A model generated the notes under the pieces. That model worked only from the letters and a program-made list of their open reading frames with translations. It had not been told where the DNA came from and ran no database searches. Of a DNA stretch of 64,000 bases, positions 1-12,216 are shown one piece after another. The stretch comes from Limanda limanda (lineage: Eukaryota; Chordata; Actinopteri; Pleuronectiformes; Pleuronectidae): contig NC_083651.1 of NCBI RefSeq assembly GCF_963576545.1, positions 6,962,386 through 7,026,385 of the forward strand, written 5' to 3'. The position numbers and the translations under genes were made by a program. Numbering within the stretch: position 1 is the stretch's first letter; the number at the start of each line of letters is the position of its first letter.

Positions 1-1102
1 TATTTCACTGATTTCTTTGAGGATTTTGGGACATTTATTTGTGATGGACAAAATAGAAATGATGATAACCTCAAAATGTGCAATGCAAAAATGTGTCTAT
101 AATGTTTGCGGGTTGTCACACAGCGAAGTTAGGAGAAAACAAAGGAGTGAGATCTTGACACTAATTGCGGCAGTGGGGTGCTAATGGTTTTGACGCACCT
201 CGCTTGCCTCCGTGATCCGTGTGTCACAGCAGCTGCTTCAACTGCCGACCATGTTGATACATGCAATCAGGCCACATACCCCTGAACCTTCCTCTGTGAA
301 GCAAAGAACCTGCCATGCCTGTACAAAGACACCAGGTGGGCAGATCCAGCAGTCGTAGATTGATTCAGCAGTCGTAAAATCACCATCACGGGCAAGGCTG
401 CAATATTGTATGCCTACGCATGTTTGAAGCTCAGCGTGATGTTTACATAACTAGAGCTGAAGATGGAAATAGGCACAGCCACAGTTCTGTTCATTTGCAT
501 GCAGCGCTGCTATGACCTAATACCGGGCTGTTTTTAACTGTGTCTGCAGAAGCATGTGAGTTGGGAAGAAACCGTTAAAAACAGAACATGTGGATGCTGC
601 TGTCGTGTCACAGTTAACCAGACCAGCTGGAAGCTACAATTTGTCAGAGCAACACAAGTGGAACACGGCTGAGGATCAGTGGTGAGAAACAGATCACGTG
701 AAGAAGAAAAAAACCCTGTTTGACTGTGTCTTGGCTTGATTCTGATGTTGCAGCGCTGAACGGATTCCAGAACACAGCACAGCAGCTTCTCTTAATTCGC
801 TGCAGTTTTAATCATCATGCAAAGTAGTTTAAATTGTCAAGTAGAATTGAGTACAGAGAAGACAGAAAGGTCCAGTGTTTCTTGCTCCATCCCCTGTGTG
901 AGCCCGATGAAGCAGTATCCAACCGAGGGGCAATGTTTTCACCTGATTCTCCCAGATGTTGACTCACAGAAGCAGTTTCCTTTGCCGCAGTGGTCAATTG
1001 TGTAATTAGAAATCAGGTTTAGTGTTCATTTGTTGAACATTTTTATTCCATCTATTGCAAACAACCTACCCACACATTTACTTTGCTCATTATTGCTTTT
1101 TA
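1..1102. other. Non-coding stretch, no gene seen
   Basis: No open frame here has exon-like boundaries or a recognisable protein. Two overlapping antiparallel frames of about 60 codons near 815-1005 are what chance would give. I see no repeat family I can name. Confidence 0.6.
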
Positions 1103-1374
1103 GTGGGCGGCATGATGGTTCGGACATTACCCACGGCCCGGTTGAATCCCTTTTCGGTCGGGGTGCCTCTGTGTGGAGTTTGGCTTTTCTCCCAGTGTCT
1201 GTGTGGGTTTTCTCCAGGTTCACCAGCTTCCACCTCCAGTCCAAAGACAAAGCAGGTTATCTGACACTATAAATTGTCCATCGGTCTGAAAGTGAGCCTG
1301 AATGGTTGGTTGTGTATTTGTGCTGGCCCTGCGATATGCAAATGATATGCAGCACAGAAAATGGATTGATGGAT
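1103..1374 (+). repeat. SINE-like dispersed fish repeat, internally deleted
   Basis: The copy starts gtgggcggcatgatgg, then has a box-B-like ggttgaatccc near 1140, followed by the blocks gtgtggagtttg, tctgtgtgggttttctcc and agtccaaagacaaagcaggtt. It ends in gaaaatggattgatgg. These ordered blocks match a very common dispersed repeat of fish genomes that carries tRNA-like promoter boxes and a GGAT-rich tail. The segment usually found between gcgat and acagaaaatgg is missing, so the copy is internally deleted. The family name is uncertain; the repeat nature is clear, and a second decayed copy lies at 24317-24535. Confidence 0.72.
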
Positions 1375-4300
1375 TTTGGCTTTTTGGTGTCTTTTCCTTT
1401 TTGATTATCAGCAAAATGAACTCTGCTATGGGAAGGTGCAATAAAACATAACAAGCTAGCCTTTATCTTTTAATAACTTAATTCAAATTGATGCATTTGT
1501 GTTTGTCGGCTCCTGGAGCTCAATTTGTTATTCTGTTTTGGAAAACCCTCTTAACTTGCCACTTGTCATGGCTGAGTAGGAAACAATGGACAGCTGAGTG
1601 CAGCCTCATTTGACTTGTCCTCTGAGAATCTAATCCATGCCGATACAGCCTATAGACTTGGCTCATAAGTCCCTGCAGCTCATACAAGCAGCGACACTTT
1701 ATTGATACTGTTCACAGGGTTGTTATACATGTTCTCCTTTTGCAGCTAAGAGCAGAAACTGCTTTGAGGCACAACTGGAAGTTCTGTGTGTGATTGGCTC
1801 CTGGCTGAGGCAGCACAGTGCAATTCACTAATTGATATTAATTGATTTAATTGTCATCTATGTGTTTACACGTTGTCAGGCTGTAATTACAATGGAATAG
1901 TTGTTCCAGTGTCACAACCCCACAGCTGGGGAGCCCGCCTTGATCATGGTTGCTGGACATAAATGATTTATAGAGCTTGGCACCATGGTGTGTTTTTATT
2001 TCCTCCGAGGGTTTGGTCACTTGCGGTTTTACGTTGTTGACGCGTCAGAGAATTCGTTTTTTTTCCCTCTCCTCCTGATTTGTACAAATAAAAATATAGC
2101 CTATTCCCACGTTTTTTATCTTATTGATTTTCATCTTGTTAATCCTGTGGATATTGATAACTTTTTTTTTTATATGTGTCCTGGCATTTTCACAATTACT
2201 CCAATTTGCCCAGGGGTGTTCTCCATTGTTTGTCCATGTGTCACAAGTGATAACTCAGACATGGCTGACTGGAGTTTGAAAGCACTTGGGGGAATGATGC
2301 ATTTTATCATCGCATGTTGGGATTTAAAAAAAAGAAAAAAGCCTGTAGCCATAATAGGAGAAGTGGTTGAGAAATTTTTTATACCATGTATATGCTCTTT
2401 CTCAGCAGCTCCCTCCAATCAGCTCTATATATATATGTGTGCTCTTTAAATTCATAGAACCTCTTCATAAAAAACAATTATTTAAATGCTCCTCTGTAGC
2501 GGTGAGTGTGAAATGTTTAACTCAAGTGGCAGCGAAGCATTTCTGATTGACCTTTCTGATCCGCAGTTTGTCTTCTGGTCTCCACACGTTGACCATTTTA
2601 TTCATCTTTTCTTTTAAGCCAGACTAACCAGACTCAATTGTGTCCTGTCAAAAGCAGCTCATGTACCTATAGGCTTGAATTTGCCACCCGCCTACTTTTG
2701 GTTTCACAAAACAGACGTAGCGAAAATGAAACCAACTGATATCCATCCAGAATATGACTTGAATATTTTCTGATGACTGTTCAGCGACAGCCTATTTAGT
2801 GTCACAAACAGCCACCTTGTTTTTTCATCTGCTTCTAGCTAAACCTAACTGAAGGGGCTGGAAATAAGAGCACATATGGTACATCAACCACGACGATGAC
2901 AACAAACAGAAATGTGGCAGCGAGGGAATGACTGGATGCTCAGGACCCAGGCAGAAGGGGCTCTGTTTCACAGACTTCAGACACTAAAGGATGCAAAATT
3001 TGGGGTAAACAGTCTAAAAATAAACGCTGCCATGGCGATGGCAGGAGATGCCTGTTTATCTCTGCAGATGCAGGGTAACAGGGAAGTAATTGCTAAACTT
3101 GGGATGCAGTTGCTTTTATTCCACTGGCAAAACAAAGTTGCGCAGCTCTGCCAAACAAGGTCTCATTTTCGTTTATATATTTTTTAAATTTCATTATTGA
3201 TCTTATACTGCACTCCAGCATGAGCATTCAAGGTCTTGACTCAGTGAAAGGGAGTGACATTCCCCCTTTTAAGCAATTGAATCATCAACACTGCTGAATC
3301 AATGAGTTCCCATTCATGGGTTGCAAAATATCCCCACCACAATGGATTGTAAGAAATCTTCCCTCTGCAGCTGGGGACTCTGATATCACGCAGCAAACGA
3401 TAGTGTTAAAAATGCACATGTACACACATGCAGACAGAAGCAAACACTTAAGCACACTGAACAAGGAAAGCTTTCTCCGCTATGTGAATGAGTAGCTGCG
3501 GCTGAATGGCTGAGTGTGTCCTCTGTCTCTGCGAGGTCGACAGCCCAGACAAGATTAGGAGGAAGCACATCAAATGAATGTGAAAAGAAGAAAAAAAAGA
3601 GGATAATAAAAAAAACTGATGGCTCAGGAAAAACCTGCAGTATTACACTTGCTTTAAGGGAATTATCTCTGTCGGGTCTGAGCGTGGACATGGAGACACA
3701 TACATAAAATATCCCCAGGCCTGAATATCTAATTCCATCTACCATTCTGGCCACTGATTTGTAGTAACTGGTGGTTGCTGTGTTTGTTTCTATTCCTCTG
3801 CCCTTCTAAGGCCATGATCCCTTTACGTTTCAGAAAGTAGTTTGAGCTGTTTGGGATCAATTGCATCGAATAAATTTGGTTCCTTTTTTTATGTGCAGTC
3901 TTGATGCTGGTAATATTTAAAACTGGACCATTGGACATCCTGATATGGATTTAGAAGCCATCAGGATAATTTCAGATGATCAGAAGATGGAATATCTCTT
4001 GTTCTGAATGGGTCTCAAGATGGGATGGACCCAATGTTTTGTTTTTCTGTTTTCAAGAAGTGAGAGGACCTCAAAATGAGCCTCATCTTGTATTTTTGGA
4101 AAGAAAAGAACAATAAAACGCATTGGTCTCAGTGTACAAGGTTTCCGTGCGTGATGATTTTTATTGCAAAGCCCACCGCACATTAAGAAAATGCAGACAT
4201 GGTTTGAAAAGTATTTTTCTGTTTTGTGCCTTGACACATTCATGGCCGTTGTGAAATCCCCTTAAAGGTCTTAATAATGACAAAGGGCCTGTTGTCGTCT

Positions 4301-6544
4301 GCATGCGGGACCCTACTCAAGAAAACCTGTGTCACTGGTGGCGGCTGCTGCAGTCGGCAAGAAACGCCAGGGTGGGGTTGAGTTGTAAAAGGAAGCTGTT
4401 AAGGAGACCGAAAATAGTAAAGTCTCCCAGACATGCGTCACTACAGCCAGGCCACAGCACGGCCCCCTGCTCCTTCTCTCTTGCTGGTTTCCATATGTTC
4501 AGCTGGCACGTGTTCCACAGCGTCACAGAGCTCCCATGTAGATGATCACATCTCCCTCTCAAGGTCTGGACTGTCTGAAGCACGTAGTCAGAATAATCAA
4601 TCCTTTGATTTTCCACAGTCACTTCTTCCTCAATCGCACAACGAGTTCTTTATCCAATAAATGTTTTATCTTACTGACCTTAAAGCAGCTGCTTCATGTA
4701 TTAATAATGGAGAATTTATCACCCGGCACTCTGGCTTTGCCTTTCCATTTTTGTTCAGCCCCACAATTGTGCTGTGATGACGTCAGCGTTGTGTTAGAGG
4801 GTTACCCGCGTGTAACAAACCAGCATATACCTGCTAATTAAGGTGTTAAAGAGGTATAAGGGTCAGACTTCCAAGTCAAGAAAGTAAAACCCATAAATGC
4901 ACAAGAGTTTGAATAGACAGAAGATACAAATCTCTCCAGTTATAATGACAAACTTAATAATCAAATATCTGCGCATCCTGTACATGCTGTTCCGTCTGAA
5001 TACAGCCTCGCCAACCTTGATCCCGATCGCCTTGAAAGCATCAGAGCACACTTTTGTGGTTATTGTTTCCAGGAGGGAACCACCCCCCCTTCTGCTTAGG
5101 AACCACTAACCTACCCCAACTGTCCTGTGAGAGAATGCTGCCCGGCTGTTGTTGGTTGTGGAATGATGCAGTTTGGGGATAGGATTGATATAATGATAGG
5201 ATTGGTATGTGGTTGTTTAATATCAAAGGATGTGGTTTGCATTAGCTTTACTTCCTTCCCAGAACATCTCCATATCTGTGTCCGCATCTGCTCCGCGGGA
5301 TGGCCTGCATCACGAAGAGGGGAAGATATGATTTGTAATTCCTTGTTTGTTCAGTGAAATGTACGTTGACAGACTTGTGTCGAATCGTTCCTCTGGGGAG
5401 AATCTAAAAACAACCACGCTGCTCCAAACTCTGCCCTCCACTCTGACATCTGTGCTGACCTATCACTTTAGTAAACCGTTCAATCCAAATTGATGCTCCT
5501 GGCATTTGGCAGCAATCCCAAAGTTTAGCATTTAGAAAAGACAATATAAGTAACAATTGTGCCCATGAAAGGCAACTCCTGCCTCATGCAATGGAAGTAA
5601 AGTAGGAATACGACTCCTGCTGGGGTCATCTTTCATACTGTACGGCTGCATATTCTTACACAAAACATATTCATTAGGTTTGAATTGCATATAGTTGTGC
5701 AAATATAGACGCACTTAAAAGGAGAGAAGATAAAGCGAGAGCAAAGGGGAGAGAAGTGTCCTCTAATTAGTTTTTCAGCTTGAATGCATTATCACACAAG
5801 TATTATTTGTCTCAGGCGACTGCACAGACCTCTGTTCTCTCACAGCTGGTGGTGTACCTCTCTCCTCCTGCTCCTCGCTCCTGTCTGTGCTCACTGGAAA
5901 TCCTCTTTGTTTTTATCTCTCTCTCAGAAGTCAGGTCACCTGTGCTGCGCAAACTGTAAAAAATATCCAGCCCAGGGTGCTGGGTTTTCTGCTGTCACAC
6001 ATCATACTGAATGCAGTTTGATGGGCTGTCATAGGGACATGAGTAATGGACAGGGGGTTGTGTCATTGGTGATGACTCTGAATGAAATGTGTCCAAATGA
6101 GGGATTTCAGCCCTTCAGCATTTGATGTGTTTTTAGTGCACCTGACGAAATGATGGTAAAACATCATGGACCATGTTTAAAACTTTTCCTGTTACCTTGA
6201 TTTAAGGGCATTAATTTTCATAGTCATTTCTTAAATATGGAGTTAACTTTAGTTTAAGCCCACGTTTGAACCGGAATGCTCTGTTTTACCTCCAGTTCAG
6301 GTCAGGACCTCATTTGTCCGTGTTTACTTGTGGTACCAGTGCAGGAAGAGTGAGTGATAAACCCTCCAGGCCACAGAGGATGTCGGCTAACCGAACCCAT
6401 CTGTTGTACTTGCCCCCATGCACAGAAACTCAACATTGAATCAGAACCAGTTTCAGTGTTGAAACAACCAGTATAAATTTCCACTGCTTCGAATTTTACC
6501 TGTCACGCTAGCAGCGTGTCTCTACAGGGTCTATCAGCTTGTTT
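1375..6544. other. Non-coding stretch with scattered chance frames
   Basis: A 154-codon open frame at 1985-2449 is rich in Phe, Tyr, Cys and Ile because it reads T-rich DNA. It has no recognisable motif, so I treat it as chance. Around 1810-1895 there is an ATTA/TAAT-dense patch that could be a conserved non-coding element. No RNA gene or named repeat was seen in the rest. Confidence 0.55.
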
Positions 6545-6559
6545 TTCTATTGCCACTGG

Positions 6560-6660
6560 AGTGTAGGTCAAACGTTTACAGATCAATTGAAATATCTCAA
6601 CGACTATAAGGTGGATTGCCATAAAATGTTGGACAGACATTCACCCTAGGGCTGTCAATT
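6560..6660 (+). repeat. Weak dispersed-repeat relic
   Basis: The stretch reading aatatctcaacgactataag, then ggattgccataaaatgttgg and acagacattca, resembles a short block found repeatedly in fish genomes. Only one block survives and neither end can be defined. Low confidence. Confidence 0.35.
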
Positions 6661-9600
6661 GTTCCTAAAATCAAGTTTGAACATATTTGACATGACACTG
6701 AATCTGCTGGCATGTATTTGAATACCACCTTCCAGTCATGTGTGGTGTCTCTTCTGCTGCCTCACATCGGTGGGCAGCTAACAGGTGAGCCCCCTGATTG
6801 GTCTGTTAGCCAGCTGCTCTGTACAAAGTGGACAGACAGCCTTACCTTTGTTAGTTACTTTCCTGTTTACAGTGAAGAACCAATCTATTATCACACGTAA
6901 CTGATGAGATGCTCTGGTGTCGTGCGACCTTCAGCTCAGGACGGCAAATGAATGGCAGATGATGAATGATTTAATGTTTTGTAACCAAATAAACAATTTA
7001 ATTTGTGAATACTTCTATGACCAAATACCCTAAAAACCAATGACTTTCCTATCAGACTCAGATACTCATCAGATGTACTTTGTGTTTAGAGGTAACTAGG
7101 AAATGTAAACATCCTAATACACTTCCCTAAGGTGGTGAACAAGTTTCTTTCATTTAACAATGTCCATGTAACAATGTATATCTACAGATTAACATGATCA
7201 TATTGCATAATGTAAGAGAGCAAATTTCACTCAGTTTTCTGGAGAGGAGTTGCATGTGGGTGTCTACATAGTGTAACATGCTGTTACTGCTCAAACATAG
7301 TGAACGTGCAAAGCCTGCAGACTCTGCAACGAGCAAATAGGGTAAATGTAAAGCACATACCCCAACTGCTGACATCCAAATATTTTTATTAAAAGTTTAT
7401 GGTCTGGGCTGAGAGCCATACACTTAGTTATTTTTGATACCATCAAACATTAAATACACGTATATGCACAGTTGTCCCCCATGGTGACACCTCGGGGGTC
7501 CCGATGTATGTGACAGTCAGTCAAACGAGCGTGACCTCTTTGAATGCAGCCGCTCTGTTTAGTCCTCTTGTAATGAGTGGTTGTGACTTATAATCTATAC
7601 CATGAACTAAAGCCTGAGGGTTAATCAGCCTGATGGCGTGTCTGGGAATCTGTGTGTGTGTGTACGTGTGTGTGTTTGATATGTGTGTGTAGCGTGTGTC
7701 ACACTGAGTGATGCAAAGTGGCTCTCAGACATTATTTCTCTTTATGAGGGTGACAATAATTTATGAAGTGTGTGTGTGTGTGTTTCTCTCTGGTGACCGA
7801 CGTTTAGACTTTTGTAGTAAAGTCAAGAGTTGCTCTTAAATATCACAAGTGCACACAATGTTGATTCAGCCAATCAGCTCCGGGTAAATCCCTCTGTATT
7901 TTGCAATACATTGGAGTTTAAAATCTGGTGCCTGTACTGACTTTGCCCTTTTTGGTTCTAATGCGTTTTAGTTCAACTGGCAGCGATTGGTTTGTCAGAG
8001 CAGAATGGGAGAGTGACTGCATTGATGGAGACAGCCACTAGGGGAATGGTTAGAAAACCTGGAAAATCATCCATGAAATGTTTCTGATGCTGCAGATAAA
8101 AAAGAAATTCTGTTTTTAGAAGAGTTTTCAGTCAAAGAGAAAGCGAAGGGGGACCTGAAGGGGGAAACAACAAGAATGCAGGTATACATTAATGATTATT
8201 ATTATAGAACCGACTTCTAAATTATAGATGTTATTTTTTCCCCTCCAAAGTATCTTTAATTTAACATTTTTTATGTTTTCCAATCATTTAAAACTTATAT
8301 ATAGATTTTCTTGAACATCTGCTTCTCTCGCCTCAAGTGGTATTGCAGGATAACGGTACAGGTTAAAAGGTAATGGAATATGAATAATTAAAATTTATAA
8401 AGTCAATAAAATAACACAGCAAATAACATACACAAACTTTCGCTGGCGCTGGTGTGAACTCTTTGTCACACCAGAATAATTCATGAACAGCAAAACTACA
8501 AAGTATGTTGGGAAGGGTAATGTGGTTTCTATGGATTGAGTTTTCTTATTTTTAAAAGAATGAATGCTACCTTTTTTTAATACATAAAAATAAAAATGAA
8601 AATATTCTTTTCTATGTTGAATACAACACCATACACAATGCATATACAGCGGTTGTGATCAATCAGTGTTGGCAGAGCACACGTTCAAACCCAGTGACCT
8701 CTAAGGTAATTAAATCGGGATATATTATGTTCCTCTGCTTGATTAGTTATTAAGGGGATATTTTCACCTCCTTCTTAAACAATACAATGATCTCTATAGT
8801 ATTACTGTGTTGACCTTGTATGCAGTGATTTAACATGAATAATTTATTCATCACACGTAGAGTACTTTTGACTTTACCAGCCTGAAATATTGTTTATAGC
8901 TTCTCCTTGCTGTTACTTAAGTATCAGCTGAATCTGAACCTCGTGGGTGTTGGGCTGAGATGTTTCTTTTGCAGCCTCGTGCTCTGGCAAGATGCACCCG
9001 GCTGTCAACAGAGGTGTCAAAGGAGAGAGACAGTTCAGAGCAGGCAAGGAAAAACAAGACGGGTCAGGGGAAAAGGATGTGGGTAGGCAGTCAGAAAGGA
9101 GGACGAAATAGGATAGGCCTTGGAGAGTTAACTGCATTGGTTTCCGATACACACACAGATAATGTGTTTTCAAAAAGACATGCATTAGTGATTTTAATCT
9201 GCTGTTACTCTAGCCTCAGAATGGCTTAGGTCTTTGTTGCTCTTAAAGTATTTCATTATACAATAGATCTCGTTTGACACGTCAAATTTCCAACCAGGGT
9301 TGCGCCAGTATTGCATTCATGAGACATTTTTGACATTTACACGGCAGCTTTGATCACCTTTTAATTCAAAGGACGGGGGGATTTTTTTGCCGCCACATTT
9401 CTTAAGAAAAGAGATGTAATGAACCATGAAAGGTTTGCTGACCCTGCTTGTCCTTGTTCACATTCAGCATAGCCCTCTGCTGTTGACCACGGAGCAGCTT
9501 CATTGGACCGACTGAGTGTTAATTCCTCAAAGACACCTTTGCAACAGCGTTCGGAGCAACCGGGAATGAGTCATCCCCTCCGTCTCTCTTGCAAACATCC

Positions 9601-9930
9601 CCAACTATGTGACTTCCATCCTAATCCCCGACTTCGGTTTCCAAAAGTTAAGCGTATTTGGCAGCCAGCGGGCTGAGAGAGCCATCAGCTGTCACACCAT
9701 CTGCATAATGATGCTTGTTGCTGTCATCTATCAGCGTCACAGCATCATCTGGCCTGTCACTTTCACCTGAGATTATATGCACGGGGAATTTAAGGATCAG
9801 TGACTTTGAATTTCAAGAAATATATTGTTGTGGTTTATTTAATGACTGACGAATAATATGATTCAGTGGCAGTTGTTTTTTTTCAGTGGGATTTGAAGGC
9901 AGAACAAACTAAAACTGATAATAAAAGATA
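6661..9930. other. Non-coding stretch with short GT microsatellites
   Basis: Impure GT runs lie at about 7651-7692 and 7769-7783. Between 8690 and 8770 there is an AT-rich, TAAT-containing patch. No coding exon, RNA gene or nameable mobile element was found. Confidence 0.55.
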
Positions 9931-10112
9931 GAGCTGGGCAATTAACCTAAAAAGGAATAGAAGCCAGAATTTATAACCTACGTTCCATGCTGTGATAGGC
10001 TTGTCCTCAATCCCCTGCTCACTTTAAAATAATCGTTCATTAATCTTAATCAAGGTAAAAGTTAGAAATAATCGTGATATTGCTTTGAAGTCATATCGCC
10101 CAAACAACAGCA
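9931..10112. repeat. Possible decayed inverted-terminal repeat element
   Basis: The left edge reads gagctgggcaatta and the right edge reads atatcgcccaaac. The second is an imperfect reverse complement of the first, as in the fish repeats that begin with a gctgggcgata motif. No clean target duplication is visible. It could be a small non-autonomous DNA transposon relic or a chance pairing. Confidence 0.35.
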
Positions 10113-11381
10113 GACAAATCAAAGAATAATGAGATAACTCTGGACAGTGAAAAGTGACTCTCAATGGTGTTGGGAAGAGGCAAAGTCAAATTTAAAGAAT
10201 GTTTACACTTGCAAACTTACAGTCATTCGTCATTAACTGTGACTGAAGGCTGCTGTCTGTTTACACATGGCTCCATCGACTCACGTCTGATAACACTCAG
10301 ATCGAGTTGCAGCTCTTTTTTATGGAAGGCCACTGGGGTGTGTTCTGTTTCTCGAGAGCAGGATGGGATGTCAGAAAACATGAGATCACAGAAAAGATTA
10401 TTTTATTTAGACATAATCGCAAGTCGTAGTAATGCTCCAACTAAAACAGAATGTTATTGGTTGAAAACTGAATATTGTGACTCTATTCTTTTAATCAGAT
10501 TTGTTTAATTCAATGTGGCTTCTCCGTAGAAATGAGAGGATGGTTCGAACAGACAAAGAAGTTCTGTTGTCCTTATATCACCTCTCCATTTCATCATTTA
10601 ACAGCGCTTTAGCCCAGTGTCAGAAATGCACGTTTCTCCATTTGGAAGGAGGATTAAATGCACCGTATTGGGGTTATTTTAGGTTATTTAGACAAAGTCT
10701 ATTACCAGCAGGTGTCATTTGATAAGTGTTTTCTCTTCAGGTTTCACCAGAAGCTAAATGATGCACTAAATTCATTTATGAACCAGCAGCCTCAGCTTTT
10801 TTCCCCTGATTAATTAACTTTAAATTTCTTCCCAGTTGTTGTCTTTTATTTATCACAATTGACATCTGCCACAGTGTCCGGGTGCTCATGTGGAACTGCA
10901 GCGGATGTTACTGAGAAGAGAAAAAACAAAACAGGAGCTGTTTCCAATAAGATTTGCAGCTGCTGTGAGTTTCTAACAGACTTGGCATCACAGTGAGTCT
11001 GACAAGATGAGCCAAATAACACAGATTTGTTGCTGTTGTTGATGGGGCTGAAGAATGGGTTCTGTAAAGGGGACGCAAATGGTCCCCTACATTTCAGCGA
11101 AACAGTGCATTCTGGGTCATATTTATTTATAATGAAAATGCATTTTGCTGTTATTCAGTGTGACCTGCTGTCACATAAGCCCCTCAGATATTGTTTCTCT
11201 TCTTTTGCTCTTTGCTTGTTGGATGAGGCTAGACAGAAAACCCCCAGAGCTGATCATGGTGTCGGTTGAATGTCCTTAAACTCGAAACTGATGCATTTAC
11301 TTTTGCTAAATTAGCAGTAGTGTACACTTCACAGGCTGCGTGCACCCCAGAGTCTCTGTTGCAGAAGTACCAGGGTAGTCT
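10113..11381. other. Non-coding stretch left of the LINE
   Basis: A 114-codon frame at 10164-10508 has no motif and no splice context, so I do not call it a gene. The right end is a pyrimidine-rich run of CTC and CTT triplets (about 11382-11407) that directly abuts the LINE tail and may be the insertion target. Confidence 0.5.
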
Positions 11382-11407
11382 GTCCTCCTCCTCCTCCTCT
11401 TCTTCTT

Positions 11408-11426
11408 CAATCAATCAATCAATCAA
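11408..11426 (-). repeat. LINE 3' terminal TTGA repeats
   Basis: On the plus strand the tail reads as four to five copies of aatc; on the element strand it is (TTGA)n. Short tandem tails in place of poly(A) are a hallmark of L2/CR1-group LINEs, and this fixes both the 3' end and the orientation. Confidence 0.85.
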
Positions 11427-12216
11427 GTTTTATTTGTATAGCCCACATTCACAAATAACAATTTGTCTCATAGGGCTTTAACATTGTGTGACATCCTCTG
11501 TCCTTAACCCTCAACAAGAGTAAGGAAAAACTACTAAAAACCCTTTTCACAGGTAAAAATATGTAGAAACCTCAGAGAGAGCCACATGTGAGGGATCCCT
11601 CTCTCAGGACGGACAGAAGTGCAATAGATGTCAGGTGTAAGAAAACATCATCAGGATTTTTAGCAGCATCCATTAGGCTAAACATTTTTCAATACTATGT
11701 GTCAGGCAGTCCCGCTGCAATCACAGTCTCTGGCCAGCAGCAAGACCACGATCCAGCATCAGGATGGATCCACTATAATCCACAGTCATTGTCCACCGCC
11801 GCCAGTTAGAATCCATTATCAGCTGCCGCCTCGGTCGTGGTCCCTCATCATCCGATGCCAACGCGACAAAGGATCCTCCATTACAACGACGATCAGCTGG
11901 CACGATACAGAATCCACCGAACTGGATCCACCATTGCGACCTCCGACACGCGATCCACAATCATAATCCATGGTGCGGCCACAGCTGTGGCCCTGCATCC
12001 GCGGGCGCTAAGGCACAGAAACTCCGGGAAAGGGGTCAAGTTAGTAACATGTACTGATCAGATAAGAATTATCTTGATGTGATAAATATGGAGAAAAGGA
12101 AGGAGAAGCAGGAAAGAGAAGCTCCGTGTGTCTTGTGTCATAAATTCCCTGTGCGTCTTAGCATCATCAGGGGTTTTTGCCATTTAATCAAATTTGGAAC
12201 ATCGCACAAATTAGCT
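11427..12216 (-). other. LINE 3' UTR
   Basis: These roughly 790 bp lie between the ORF2 stop and the terminal repeats. They contain several ggatcc-centred, Arg/His-like triplet-rich stretches at about 11735-11970 that look like weak internal duplication. The last 60 bases carry the agccctatgagacaaattg and gggctatacaaataaaa segments seen at L2-type 3' ends, where the reverse transcriptase is thought to recognise the RNA. Open frames read on the plus strand here are not genes. Confidence 0.7.

Noticed and set aside
1985..2449. 154-codon plus-strand frame rich in Phe, Cys and Ile
   Set aside because: Its composition follows T-rich DNA; no homology recognised and it ends within AT repeats.
11721..12082. 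Frames on both strands with Arg/His-rich content
   Set aside because: They lie in the LINE 3' UTR and reflect its triplet-rich sequence.
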